36,924 bases of DNA from a virus, in the IMG/VR virus record IMGVR_UViG_3300025120_000200, positions 1-36,924 of that record, one strand, 5' to 3'. A program made the translations under genes and the position numbers. Positions 19,213-27,331 of this stretch are shown here, one piece after another. The notes under the pieces were generated by a model that worked only from the letters and a program-made list of their open reading frames with translations, was not told where the DNA came from and ran no database searches. Every line of letters begins with the position of its first letter. Positions within the stretch are counted from its first letter, which is position 1.

Positions 19213-20178
19213 TTAGTTTATTGGATCGCCATAAAGTGGTGATGATGGTGAGTCGTAGTATCCAGGAATCTCTGCTAGTGGATTAGTTACTGGGTTTGGT
19301 GGTGGCGCGTCTCCTCCAGCTGTACCGGTAAAGGTTCCACTCACTGTTCCGGTTAATGTTCGAGGAGGAACATAATCTTTTGCCTTCTCTTTGGCTATCT
19401 TTACTGTCTTCAGTCTTTCCTCATCAATTGATTCGTGACTTAATCCATCTATATAACCATAGTTACTCAGCAGTTCTGGCAATCTTACTTTTAGTAATTC
19501 AAACTCTGCTAATGATGATGGTTGAAATACACCATTGCCGAGAGGGGTGGCTATCTCAGAATTCTCTAAAGTTACTATAAGGTCTTCGAGAAAGTTTAGA
19601 AGTTTTAATCCTAACGGTAAAGGTTCGTATAGTTCATCTGGTGTTGCATCACCTACTGAATCACCCGGATTTCTAGCTTTATTGGTGTCAACATCAATCT
19701 CTTCTCCTCTATTCGGAACACCGATAAACACTTGTTGGTGGCCAAATAAAGTTACAGATGTCCCTGAGTCAATATTAACTTCGTTAGGAGAACCAATAGC
19801 AACACCCTTCTCTCCAAATAACATAGAGTAGTCGTTCTTTGAGTTTATGACTACACGATCACTGTTTAAAAATATACTACCACCAGCTGCATCTGGTACG
19901 AATGTATTCTTTCCACTACTATCAATCCCTAATTGCACATCTACAGAAGGGTCTGCTGCCGTTGCCGTAACGGTTGCATCAAATGTTGTATCCGTTTCCT
20001 CTTCAAACGATAACGCTAAGACCGCATCTTGATACTTGCCAAGATCGATAGAGAAGGTTCCAGTGAATGTGCCTTGTAATGGTTCAGTAGGACCAGGTGC
20101 ACCGGGTGCACCGGGTGCAGTGAGTCCTCCATTCTGGGATACTATTTGTTTTATCGAATCGTAAGTATACTCTGCCAT
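19213..20178 (-). CDS. Baseplate spike-like protein with GTFTGTF repeats
   Basis: This 321-residue protein is probably part of the membrane-piercing spike. Near the N-terminus is a short collagen-like stretch (APGAPGAPGP), then LQGTFTGTFSIDL. Residues about 100-155 show short alternating strands typical of a beta-helical or needle segment (GSIFLNSDRVVINSKND, then LFGEKGVAIGSPNEVNI and VTLFGHQQVFIG). A helical part follows, and near the C-terminus there is LTGTVSGTFTGTAGG, echoing the first repeat. The start overlaps the upstream stop by 1 nt. It lies between the unknown 374-aa protein and the tail lysin, in the cluster that begins with the OB-fold hub protein. I did not see a PAAR motif or an HxH iron site. 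Confidence 0.6.
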   Translation of the reverse strand: MAEYTYDSIKQIVSQNGGLTAPGAPGAPGPTEPLQGTFTGTFSIDLGKYQDAVLALSFEEETDTTFDATVTATAADPSVDVQLGIDSSGKNTFVPDAAGGSIFLNSDRVVINSKNDYSMLFGEKGVAIGSPNEVNIDSGTSVTLFGHQQVFIGVPNRGEEIDVDTNKARNPGDSVGDATPDELYEPLPLGLKLLNFLEDLIVTLENSEIATPLGNGVFQPSSLAEFELLKVRLPELLSNYGYIDGLSHESIDEERLKTVKIAKEKAKDYVPPRTLTGTVSGTFTGTAGGDAPPPNPVTNPLAEIPGYYDSPSSPLYGDPIN

Positions 20179-21302
20179 CAGTCTCCTATATTAAGTTTGA
20201 AGGTGGTTGCTAATGCTCCACCCATCGCTCTAAGCCTATCACCACACTTTGGAGAATACTTAAACTCAGATTGTGCGTTTAAATGAACACGCTCATTAAT
20301 TATGATCAACATGTTGACAAGAGACTTTGGGTTTGTGAAAAACCTATCAAACCAGCCTTGATAAAAATCTTTATTTGGACTAGTCTTTTGTGCTTGTAGC
20401 CATTTGTACTGAGCTTGTATTGCGTCTGTACAGCATCTTAAACTCAATACATCGTGCGATTGTTTAGTGTTGTTGAACTCAAAAACATTAGAGTCAAATG
20501 GGAAAGTCTTAAAGGTTTGTTGTTCGGCTGCTGAGATTCCTCTAGCGTTTAGAGCGTTATCACCACCTAACCATCCAATCATCATATTAAAATAACCTAG
20601 ATATGAGTTAAGGTTTCCTGCAGTTCGTAATGGTCTACCTAGATTTGGATTATTGCCAAACTGACTAATCCACCAAACCTTAGCAGCTTGCTCTGTTGTA
20701 AATAGCTTGCTTAGAATCTCTTTCCGCTGATCTGGTCTGAAACCTGGAGAGTACTCATCGAATCCTAACACTTCAGAGGTAAATGCTGTGGCAGCGAAGA
20801 ATGATCTGTTTCCAAGCAGGTCTTGCATTACATTATTGTAAGCTCGATATAAAGGTTTAAAGTATCCTTTTTGTGGTGCAAAGCTGCGATTGGTTTTCTC
20901 TATCTTGATATTACCACGACTGTTGAATACAGTCTTTAAGGCAACCCCTCTCATCGATGATAGCTCTGCATCGTTGGGATGATCTATCAAAGCAACGTCC
21001 ATATCTTGAATACTAGGCCACCACACTCCATTCACAATCTCCCACATTGTTCCAGGATCGATTCTATCTATATTTTCATCTTGGTAGCGTTTCTTCTCTG
21101 ATTCTACTAACAACTTTACTTGCTCGTTAATAACATCCTTTGGTGCTGCATCATCACCTACAATATCATCTCGATACGTTGCCCAGAAGTTTGAGTTCTC
21201 TCCAGCAATTATACGAAACACCCACGCTCTTGCCAGCTCGTCTCCTTTGTCGAGGATTTCTTTTTCGAATTCTAGCATGCTAGATTTATTTACTACTCCC
21301 AT
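20178..21302 (-). CDS. Unknown baseplate-region protein, 374 aa
   Basis: I do not recognise the family. The sequence is globular with mixed helices and strands and is rich in Trp and Phe, for example MWEIVNGVWWPSIQDMDV and AAKVWWISQFGNNPNLGRP. There is an unusual adjacent cysteine pair in LSLRCCTDAIQAQYKWLQ and a Cys in KCGDRLRAMGGA near the end. No signal peptide or membrane segment is seen. The gene sits 11 nt after the OB-fold hub gene and overlaps the spike-like gene by 1 nt, so it belongs to the hub/spike operon and may be a hub component or tail-tube terminator. That role is inferred from position only. Confidence 0.6.
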   Translation of the reverse strand: MGVVNKSSMLEFEKEILDKGDELARAWVFRIIAGENSNFWATYRDDIVGDDAAPKDVINEQVKLLVESEKKRYQDENIDRIDPGTMWEIVNGVWWPSIQDMDVALIDHPNDAELSSMRGVALKTVFNSRGNIKIEKTNRSFAPQKGYFKPLYRAYNNVMQDLLGNRSFFAATAFTSEVLGFDEYSPGFRPDQRKEILSKLFTTEQAAKVWWISQFGNNPNLGRPLRTAGNLNSYLGYFNMMIGWLGGDNALNARGISAAEQQTFKTFPFDSNVFEFNNTKQSHDVLSLRCCTDAIQAQYKWLQAQKTSPNKDFYQGWFDRFFTNPKSLVNMLIIINERVHLNAQSEFKYSPKCGDRLRAMGGALATTFKLNIGD

Positions 21303-21313
21303 ATCAAATTTTG

Positions 21314-22471
21314 TTAACCACCAAAGCCACTCAAGTCAGTATCACCTTCACTATAAAACGAGTTGTATCCTGAACTAGGGTTATCTGTTGGTTCTGCTGC
21401 ACCGTCAACTACTTCGTCAGTGTTTATTACTTCTTCTGGAGCTGCTGGTTCAGCTGTGCTTTCATCTTTTAAATCATCTCCAATATTTGCTTCCTTGGGT
21501 GCTGTTTTATTTTCACCACTCCTAGCACTCTCTCCGTCTTTTGCTTTGTTGGCTGCTTTACCAATATCCGTCTTAACCTCAATACCGTAGGTGTTGGCCC
21601 ATGAAGCTAATGGATGTGCCTTCTTTCCTTTGTCTGGTACAGCTAACTCTAATGGTATTTGTTGTGTAGATGTCATGTAAAGTGAAGATGCATCCTCTCC
21701 CATAGCTTCTTGTCCAAATCCATCCGTATCTAAGTTATCAAAAGTACCCTTATCATTATCTACCCTCATGAGTATGATTGGATCACCAGGCGCACCTTTC
21801 TTTCCTTCAGCCCACTCTTGATCTCTAACTTCACTATCAATAGGTGTACCAGAAAACCTAATGCTTCCCCCAAACCTTCCTTGCAATATAAAATCACCCT
21901 CATTGAGTGCTAATTGTTTATGTACTTGAGGTTTTCCGTTAGTGCTTTTAAATGATTCTAAGTTTTTTATCTTTTTGTCAAATCGCTTTGATAACTCAGC
22001 AACGGATCTAGATCCAGGTAAAAATGGATTAATGTTAGCTGGATCTATTCCTATAAAGGGAGCTGTGTTTTGTGTTATATTGGCAGTCATACCGATTACT
22101 GCTCCATAAAAAGTTTCAGACTTCATTTGAATATCTGGTCCTTCTAATTTACTAGACTTTGCTTGAAATATCAACACCTGCTCTCCAGGTAGAGGTACTT
22201 TGAAATTGCTTCGATCCATTGGAACGGCCTGCTTTGATAGCAAGGCTTCCATGAAGCTAAAGGAGCTTCCTCCTGGAGAAGCAAACGCATCTCTATAAAA
22301 GATCGTTCCTATTATTCTATTCTCTTCTGGATTGTATTGTGGATGTTTATCGTCTAAGATTACATCTAAGACATGCCCTACTCCTGATCTATTAAATGGT
22401 AACCATGGTTTGACTGGCACCGGAGGAGCCGGTGGTTTCATTGCGCCAAATAATCCACTGAAAAATCCCAT
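21314..22471 (-). CDS. Baseplate hub OB-fold protein (gp5 N-terminal-like)
   Basis: This 385-residue protein resembles the OB-fold part of T4 gp5, which connects the hub to the spike. GVGHVLDVILDD begins the barrel, followed by IIGTIFYRD, the VPLPGEQVLIFQA strand pair and FYGAVIGMT. Further on, GDFILQGRFGGSIRFSGTP and PGDPIILMRVDN form the repeated strands I associate with hub/spike proteins of marine T4-like phages. The last 100 residues are acidic and low complexity, rich in Ala, Asp, Glu and Pro. Unlike T4 gp5 there is no lysozyme domain; the lytic domain here is carried by the separate M15 protein two genes downstream. Gap to the upstream gene is 2 nt. Confidence 0.75.
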   Translation of the reverse strand: MGFFSGLFGAMKPPAPPVPVKPWLPFNRSGVGHVLDVILDDKHPQYNPEENRIIGTIFYRDAFASPGGSSFSFMEALLSKQAVPMDRSNFKVPLPGEQVLIFQAKSSKLEGPDIQMKSETFYGAVIGMTANITQNTAPFIGIDPANINPFLPGSRSVAELSKRFDKKIKNLESFKSTNGKPQVHKQLALNEGDFILQGRFGGSIRFSGTPIDSEVRDQEWAEGKKGAPGDPIILMRVDNDKGTFDNLDTDGFGQEAMGEDASSLYMTSTQQIPLELAVPDKGKKAHPLASWANTYGIEVKTDIGKAANKAKDGESARSGENKTAPKEANIGDDLKDESTAEPAAPEEVINTDEVVDGAAEPTDNPSSGYNSFYSEGDTDLSGFGG

Positions 22472-22473
22472 AT

Positions 22474-22815
22474 CTATCCTTTATCTAATAAGTCTTGTGC
22501 TGCATCCATTAGTTGCTGCTTTTCTGCCTCAGACAACATACCATCATCAGTATTTGTGTTCTTTGCGCTGGAAACTAATAATCTCTGCACAATTGCGGTC
22601 AATTTAACCAGATTATCATCGTTTTTTACTGAAACCTCTAGGTACTCTTTCACAAGAGGTACCATCATTGAAGCATCCGTCATATTACGAATCATAGGTT
22701 TGAGTTGATTGATTAACTCTGTAATCTGCTTTTCCTTCTTTTTAGTGTTATTGTATATATCAGCTAAAAGGTCAGAAAAGTTCTTATCATCAAATAATGG
22801 TGAATCTTTATCCAT
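22474..22815 (-). CDS. Small helical protein, first gene of hub operon
   Basis: This 113-residue acidic protein is predicted by eye to be all helix, with KKKEKQITELINQLKPMIRN and LVKLTAIVQRLLVSSA segments. There are no cysteines and no membrane segment. It is the first gene after a promoter-like motif and precedes the OB-fold hub gene by 2 nt. A role in hub or tail assembly is plausible from position. I do not recognise the family. Confidence 0.6.
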   Translation of the reverse strand: MDKDSPLFDDKNFSDLLADIYNNTKKKEKQITELINQLKPMIRNMTDASMMVPLVKEYLEVSVKNDDNLVKLTAIVQRLLVSSAKNTNTDDGMLSEAEKQQLMDAAQDLLDKG

Positions 22816-22828
22816 AATGCCTTTTTAT

Positions 22829-22836
22829 ATAAATAG
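22829..22836 (-). promoter_or_regulatory. Candidate late promoter motif, copy 3
   Basis: The coding strand reads CTATTTATATAAAAAG, identical over 16 nt to copy 1. It lies in the 35-nt gap upstream of the hub operon, ending 13 nt above the ATG at 22815. Confidence 0.55.
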
Positions 22837-22850
22837 GTGAAAAGTAAGTT

Positions 22851-23096
22851 TTACGAAACTCCTCTACTCTCAATATCCTCTAAGTAGGCATATAGCTTTT
22901 TGATGCGAATGCCTGCTGTCCAAGCAATTCTGTTTTCGTAAAATCCTAATTCTGTTAATTTTTCTTCTATACCTGGTTCAAGTGAGTCAAACTCAAAAGC
23001 GTGGAGATTAGGTACACCATTGCATACATCCTCCCACGCTTTTATTTCTTCTAAGATGAAGTTGTGAATAAACGGTTTTGATACATTGATTAACAT
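22851..23096 (-). CDS. Small unknown protein downstream of the sigma factor
   Basis: This 81-residue protein is not recognised. It has a FIHNFILEEIKAWEDVC helix, an acidic centre and WTAGIRIKKLYAYLEDIE near the end. It starts 4 nt after the stop of the gp55-like sigma factor gene and is the last gene of that transcription block. A regulatory or co-factor role next to the sigma factor is possible (T4 uses gp33 as gp55 co-activator), but no sequence similarity supports this. Confidence 0.55.
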   Translation of the reverse strand: MLINVSKPFIHNFILEEIKAWEDVCNGVPNLHAFEFDSLEPGIEEKLTELGFYENRIAWTAGIRIKKLYAYLEDIESRGVS

Positions 23097-23100
23097 ACTA

Positions 23101-23838
23101 TTATACTTCGTATATTTTGTCCTTTGGAATGTATCCTTTTTCTAAGAAGTCGCTGTACATCTTCTTCCAACGTAATCTCATATCCTTCACTACCTTTGTA
23201 ATTTGTTGAGTATTTGCATTAGTCATTTCGCGTATATAAACATACAAAGCTTTCTTGTTAAAGATTTCAATTCTATCACGCTTTCTAAACAACTCCAACA
23301 CAGCTTCAGCTAATCTCTGGTCTCTTTCTTTTTTGTAATACAAATTAACCTTATCATCCCAATAACCTAAATATTGGTCAAAGAATTTTTCTAAATCTGG
23401 ACCTTCTTGATCAGCTGTAGGTGTTGTGTCAGCAATCTCCATAGATAGGTCATAATCAATTCTTTTAGTTTCGATTAACTTCTTATAGTTCTTTCTATTT
23501 TTAAGGATGCAGTAATTCTTTGCTATCATACTAAAATAACTAAACGCTTTGCTGCCTTTCTCAGGTTTAAACTTACACAACTTTTCGCACAAAAAAGAAA
23601 CGACTTCGTGCTGCACCTCATGCAATGGAACATTATCAGTGTAATAAAACTTAAAAGTGTGAATGATATTTTCAACCAACTTTTCCATTGGCTTTCTTAT
23701 CTCTCTTTCGTATATTCTGCTCTTTACTTCCGTATCTTCTGTAGCGTTGTATTCAATAATTGCCACATCAACTTCGGGACCAAAATACTGTTTCTTACTT
23801 TTTCTCGCTCTTCTTTTCTTCTTTGGTGCTGTCGTCAT
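23101..23838 (-). CDS. 55: Late-transcription sigma factor, gp55-like
   Basis: This 245-residue protein is a phage sigma-70-family factor of the T4 gp55 type, which directs host RNA polymerase to late promoters. The diagnostic region-2 segment is MEKLVENIIHTFKFYYTDN, then LHEVQHEVVSFLCEKLCKF and KGSKAFSYFSMIAKNYCI, where aromatic residues contact the melted -10 element. A basic N-terminus (KKKRRARKSKK) and a C-terminal basic helix (VVKDMRLRWKKMYSDFLEKG) flank it. The start overlaps the upstream membrane-protein gene by 44 nt; the next Met is at residue 51, inside the conserved region, so the annotated start is kept. The product probably recognises the CTATTTAT motif found before six genes in this window. 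Confidence 0.88.
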   Translation of the reverse strand: MTTAPKKKRRARKSKKQYFGPEVDVAIIEYNATEDTEVKSRIYEREIRKPMEKLVENIIHTFKFYYTDNVPLHEVQHEVVSFLCEKLCKFKPEKGSKAFSYFSMIAKNYCILKNRKNYKKLIETKRIDYDLSMEIADTTPTADQEGPDLEKFFDQYLGYWDDKVNLYYKKERDQRLAEAVLELFRKRDRIEIFNKKALYVYIREMTNANTQQITKVVKDMRLRWKKMYSDFLEKGYIPKDKIYEV

Positions 23839-24139
23839 CAGTTGTAATATATTTGTTAATAAAGTTGTTTAATTCTGTAGTTGTTTTATTTATCTCTTTA
23901 AATATGAATCCTGTTTCATCGTCTGCCTCAAAGGAGCCCAAACGATCAACATCTTTCATGCGTTTATATGCGTTGTTAGTACGGAGTGCTGTAACTGACA
24001 GCATTCTCACATACAACTCCAAAAAAGCTTCTAGTTTTGAAACTTTCCTTAATTGAATGTACAGTAGCCATAAAGTAATGGCTAATGCTGTTGATAAGAT
24101 TGTTATTGCTACTATCATACTACTTAAATAATTGATCAA
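23795..24139 (-). CDS. Small membrane-anchored protein overlapping the sigma gene
   Basis: The 114-residue protein has one N-terminal transmembrane helix (MIVAITILSTALAITLWLLY), then a cytoplasmic helical region and a charged tail (DDDSTKEEKKSEKK). The 3' end overlaps the sigma factor gene by 44 nt in another frame, and its start overlaps the HD hydrolase gene by 20 nt. Such deep overlaps suggest tight coupling and constrain both sequences. No family is recognised. Confidence 0.6.
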   Translation of the reverse strand: MINYLSSMIVAITILSTALAITLWLLYIQLRKVSKLEAFLELYVRMLSVTALRTNNAYKRMKDVDRLGSFEADDETGFIFKEINKTTTELNNFINKYITTDDDSTKEEKKSEKK

Positions 24140-24863
24140 ACGTGTTTTTCAAATTATCTTTATCTGAATCTGTAATACTTCCTTTCTTCTTAGCTGCCTT
24201 CTTTTCTGGAAAGGTAACTACTGGTTCTTCTTTCATCATGTTGGATTCGATCTTCGATGCCATCATATCAGCTTGATGTAGTACGTAAGGCAAGTTGGTA
24301 CGTAAAGCACTGTCTGGATTCCAACTAACATAATAAGGCTTGTTTGCTTCTTCATACATACCATCGTGAAGCTTAATACCAAACCACTCGTTATCTGAGA
24401 TCTTGATACCTCTATCATATAGAAGCTTTAACCCTCTATCTGGAACAGTCATAAAAGAATTGACTGGATTGTTTGTGTACAACTTTCCTTGATTTTTTCT
24501 ATGCCAATCAGATGGGTTATGAATGTATTGCTCTGCATCTTCAGAACCTATCTTTCCTAGATCATGGTTTAGAGCAGCAAATATTAACTCTTCTGTAGTG
24601 TAGTCTTTGGTTGCACCATGCTTACTCCAAAGCTCATCTACATCTAATGCACACTCCATAACACGTATAACGTGATCAACATAACCACCAATAAAACAAT
24701 TGTGGTAGTGAGCTGTACCTGAGGCAGGCATCATCATAATACGCTCTTCGTGATCTAAGTATAACTGCTTTAACTTTTCCTTTCTATCTCCTGTGACATA
24801 CTTGTCTATAAAAGATAGAAACTTTTTGTAATTTTCTTGTAACTCTTCTGCTGTATAATTCAT
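24120..24863 (-). CDS. HD-domain phosphohydrolase
   Basis: The 247-residue protein belongs to the metal-dependent HD superfamily. Ligand motifs are visible: His52/His54 in TAHYHNCFIGG, His64 in YVDHVIRVME, the defining His100-Asp101 in NHDLGKIG, and later IKLHDGMYEE and LHQADMMASK. HD enzymes hydrolyse phosphate esters such as dNTPs, (p)ppGpp or cyclic nucleotides; the substrate cannot be told here. The C-terminal 40 residues are a Lys/Asp-rich extension. The start overlaps the zinc-ribbon gene by 4 nt. In phages these enzymes often adjust nucleotide pools or signalling nucleotides; which applies here is open. Confidence 0.8.
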   Translation of the reverse strand: MNYTAEELQENYKKFLSFIDKYVTGDRKEKLKQLYLDHEERIMMMPASGTAHYHNCFIGGYVDHVIRVMECALDVDELWSKHGATKDYTTEELIFAALNHDLGKIGSEDAEQYIHNPSDWHRKNQGKLYTNNPVNSFMTVPDRGLKLLYDRGIKISDNEWFGIKLHDGMYEEANKPYYVSWNPDSALRTNLPYVLHQADMMASKIESNMMKEEPVVTFPEKKAAKKKGSITDSDKDNLKNTFDQLFK

Positions 24864-25279
24864 AACTGTTTACTTAACTTTTTTAACTGTGTTTCTAATT
24901 TACGTCTATATGTAACGCGTTTCTCTTTTTTGATTTGTTTTTTTATTTTACTGATATTAACTAAAAGCTCTTGACGATCTCTTTGCTTTTGAGCTTTAGT
25001 TCTCGTATCCTTCTTTGTTTCTTTTCTGGGAGTTGGCTTTAATGTTCCTTTAAGCTTAGGCTGCTCTTCTCCTTTATGATATACTGTTCCGTTCTCATGA
25101 ACAAATACTTTCATAAACTTCCATCCTCTATGGAATCCTGAAGGTTTTTTAGGCTTAGGAAGATCGTTTGGATCCCACATTTCTCTAACACAGTGAGAGC
25201 ACATTTTTAACTTAGTACCAGGAGTAACATAATCCCTATACTCTATTGTTCCGCAACTTTGGCATTCTATTTCTTGCAT
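24860..25279 (-). CDS. Zinc-ribbon protein with basic C-terminus
   Basis: The 139-residue protein begins with a four-cysteine zinc-binding site: CQSCG at residues 6-10 and CSHC at about 27-30, spaced 18 residues apart. The middle is WKFMKVFVHENGTVYHKGEE, and the last 60 residues are a highly basic helix pair (KAQKQRDRQELL, KKQIKKEKRVTYRRKLET). This combination suggests a nucleic-acid or RNA polymerase-binding protein, fitting its place in the same block as the sigma factor. The function is inferred; the zinc site is clear. Confidence 0.7.
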   Translation of the reverse strand: MQEIECQSCGTIEYRDYVTPGTKLKMCSHCVREMWDPNDLPKPKKPSGFHRGWKFMKVFVHENGTVYHKGEEQPKLKGTLKPTPRKETKKDTRTKAQKQRDRQELLVNISKIKKQIKKEKRVTYRRKLETQLKKLSKQL

Positions 25280-25337
25280 ACGTTTCTACTTATGTGACTG
25301 TTATAGTAGTAACTATACACCTTTTTTTCCAAAAATG

Positions 25338-25784
25338 CTAATTCTCGTGATATGGCTGGAAAGGGAATACGGTCCAAGTTAGAGCAAACCACAAAAACAC
25401 ACCTTCGACTTTGCGTTTTGTTATGTAGTAAGGAAGTGATCCGTGCTCAATAAAATCTAGATCTAAAGATTTTTGAATTGATTTTTTATTTGGACTAACA
25501 TATATGATAATATCAAACGCGTTTAAAACCATTACATCATGATCTTCGTCAAGTTCATCTAAGTGATCTGCAATGTGATCGTATAAACACAACTCTTCAC
25601 GCAAGTATTCAAAATCTAACTTTTTTTCATTACGATCAAAATGCCACATCCATTCCGCTTTAATATCGTCAAAATTCTTTACGATACCAATTGGTCCATG
25701 TATAGTTGAAGCAGCCTTTTCAATCTGCTCACCAGCTTTTGATATAAAGCCGTTACTTACTAGTGCGTTGTAGTGATTATTCAA
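25338..25784 (-). CDS. Unknown acidic protein, 148 aa
   Basis: No family is recognised. It is acidic in the middle (YDHIADHLDELDEDHDVMVL), with aromatic-rich ends (AEWMWHFDRNEK and GVFLWFALTWTVFPFQPYHE). The hydrophobic C-terminal stretch is too short and broken to call a membrane helix. It starts 2 nt after the small membrane protein gene and precedes a 58-nt gap, so it is co-transcribed with its neighbours. Confidence 0.55.
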   Translation of the reverse strand: MNNHYNALVSNGFISKAGEQIEKAASTIHGPIGIVKNFDDIKAEWMWHFDRNEKKLDFEYLREELCLYDHIADHLDELDEDHDVMVLNAFDIIIYVSPNKKSIQKSLDLDFIEHGSLPYYITKRKVEGVFLWFALTWTVFPFQPYHEN

Positions 25785-25786
25785 AT

Positions 25787-26056
25787 CTACTTTTTCTTTT
25801 TAGGTGAACGTCTTGTTTTTTTAGCGCGGAGAGCTTTTGTTGGAGCTTCTTCTTTTCCAACGTTGTGAACATATTGGAGAAGAGACTCTCTTGTTTGCTC
25901 TAACTTCTTCAGCTTAGCAAAAGTTTTGTCTCCCCATTGTTGTAAGACGTTTACTTTGAGTTGTAAATCATCCCGTTGTCTAATTTTCTTAGTTAAGAGT
26001 ATTGCTAGTGTAATATTAATAGCAACACTAAGTATTAAAAGTGTAGTAAGTAACAT
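25787..26056 (-). CDS. Small single-pass membrane protein
   Basis: This 89-residue protein has a clear N-terminal transmembrane helix (LLTTLLILSVAINITLAILL) and then a coiled-coil-like segment (QRDDLQLKVNVLQQWGDKTF). The C-terminal tail is very basic (KALRAKKTRRSPKKKK). The positive tail predicts that most of the protein is cytoplasmic. Its function is unknown. It follows a 92-nt gap downstream of the fibre-like gene. Confidence 0.55.
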   Translation of the reverse strand: MLLTTLLILSVAINITLAILLTKKIRQRDDLQLKVNVLQQWGDKTFAKLKKLEQTRESLLQYVHNVGKEEAPTKALRAKKTRRSPKKKK

Positions 26057-26148
26057 AGTATAGTTTGTTTTAAATGTTAATGTATAACCTTAATATCCCA
26101 ATTATAATCCAGAAAGTCAACAGTTTGACGAACTTTTTTTGAACATTT

Positions 26149-27294
26149 TTAACCAATATCCCATAGATTTAATTGATTTACCTTGCCAGAAAAGAGGTAT
26201 CGTCCTGCAGAGTATGGTGTAAATTCCCAATAATCAGCTTTGTATAGAGCAGAGGTGTGAGAATTATTTCTAATATAATTACCACTTCCAGTGTGTTTTG
26301 AATTGTAAGGTGTTGGTTCTCCTTCAGAGAATAGTTGTTGACTTGTAAAGCCATTAAGCGTAGTAGCTTTAAAACGAACCGCTACATTACTACCCACATT
26401 TGTAATTGGTGACATTAAGAATCGATATGTGCCTATATCTGTGCTTGGCAATGTTATGTCGATTGAATTTGAGTTAGTACTAGCATCAATAACATGTAAT
26501 GCTCCAGCAACTAAAGAACCGCTCAAGTCAGCTGCCGCTGAGTTGTTTAAACTAACAACATGAGGTTGATTTAATCCTCCACTCCAATCTTGCGCACCAC
26601 TCGCGCTGATTATTCCTAAAGATGCTGTCTGTGTTGTTATTGTTTTTGAGTTTGGATTAAAGCTAATTCCATTAGAAATATTTACTCCATCATTTCCAGA
26701 GGTTGCACTTCCAAAGTGTACATAGAAAGTAGCGTCAGTTGTGGTACCAGTTATGGCTACGTTTGTTGCATTTGTTGCCGTTCCTACAGCCCCATCTACA
26801 TTACCTCCCTCAACATAGGAAGCCGTCCCTGAACTTCCAATTAAGAAAGAAGCTGTTGCTACACTCATTGAGGATGTTTGTGCATTAACTATAAAAGATG
26901 CTGTTGCACTATTTGCTACTACATTTGCTGTTTGAGCGTAAGAAGATAAGTCTTGATCACCAGTATTTGTACCAGATGTGGTTCCAGTGAAGTTAGAAGC
27001 AGAAATTGCACCTGAGGCTGTTACGTTAGCTGTAACAACTAACGATCCAGTAATCTGTGCGTTACCGTTATGAGTGCCATCCCATTCAGCAGTTACTCCA
27101 GTTATGTTTGTTCCGTCTCCAGTAAAAGATCCAGTAAAAGATCCAGTAAAAGATCCAGAGTGTGATCCATCGAATTGTCCAGATGCAGAAACTTCTGTAG
27201 CTGCTGTACCATCTAATGCATCGATAATACGCGTAATGTGATCCGCGTCAATTGTGGAGGTATTTGTAATACCAGTTTTAGAAATATAGGCCAT
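26149..27294 (-). CDS. Fibre-like repeat protein with GSFTG repeats
   Basis: This 381-residue protein is Ser/Thr/Ala/Gly/Asn-rich, typical of trimeric phage fibres or fibrous structural proteins. After a 40-residue head (YISKTGITNTSTIDADHITR) comes SGSFTGSFTGSFTGDGTNIT, encoded by perfect 12-bp DNA repeats. Beta-rich repeats follow (NATNVAITGTTTDATFY, ASGAISASNFTGTTSG). The C-terminal 110 residues look globular, with SIDITLPSTDIGTYRFLMSP and WEFTPYSAGRYLFSGK, as in a tip domain or decorating domain. There is no signal peptide. It has its own upstream promoter-like motif and is separated from the other baseplate genes, in line with a late, abundantly made virion protein. The adsorption role is inferred. 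Confidence 0.7.
   Translation of the reverse strand: MAYISKTGITNTSTIDADHITRIIDALDGTAATEVSASGQFDGSHSGSFTGSFTGSFTGDGTNITGVTAEWDGTHNGNAQITGSLVVTANVTASGAISASNFTGTTSGTNTGDQDLSSYAQTANVVANSATASFIVNAQTSSMSVATASFLIGSSGTASYVEGGNVDGAVGTATNATNVAITGTTTDATFYVHFGSATSGNDGVNISNGISFNPNSKTITTQTASLGIISASGAQDWSGGLNQPHVVSLNNSAAADLSGSLVAGALHVIDASTNSNSIDITLPSTDIGTYRFLMSPITNVGSNVAVRFKATTLNGFTSQQLFSEGEPTPYNSKHTGSGNYIRNNSHTSALYKADYWEFTPYSAGRYLFSGKVNQLNLWDIG
27119..27154 (-). repeat. Three perfect 12-bp tandem repeats
   Basis: The + strand reads CCAGTAAAAGAT three times in a row, at 27119-27130, 27131-27142 and 27143-27154. A fourth degenerate copy follows at 27155-27166. The repeats are in frame and encode GSFT units in the fibre-like protein, so slippage would change its length by four residues without a frameshift. 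Confidence 0.9.
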
Positions 27295-27311
27295 TTACGT
27301 ACGTGTTTATT

Positions 27312-27319
27312 ATAAATAG
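27312..27319 (-). promoter_or_regulatory. Candidate late promoter motif, copy 4
   Basis: The coding strand reads CTATTTATAATAAA in the 37-nt gap upstream of the fibre-like gene, ending 17 nt above its ATG at 27294. Confidence 0.55.
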
Positions 27320-27331
27320 CTTGGAATCTAA

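Noticed and set aside
25285-25325. Imperfect palindrome around GTATAGTTACTACTATAAC in the 58-nt gap
   Set aside because: The stem has a bulge, is AT-rich and has no T tract; no tRNA or riboswitch structure is evident either.
26116-26129. Short inverted repeat GTCAA-CAGT-TTGAC after the fibre-like gene
   Set aside because: A 5-bp AT-rich stem without a clear T tract downstream on the coding strand is too weak for a terminator call.
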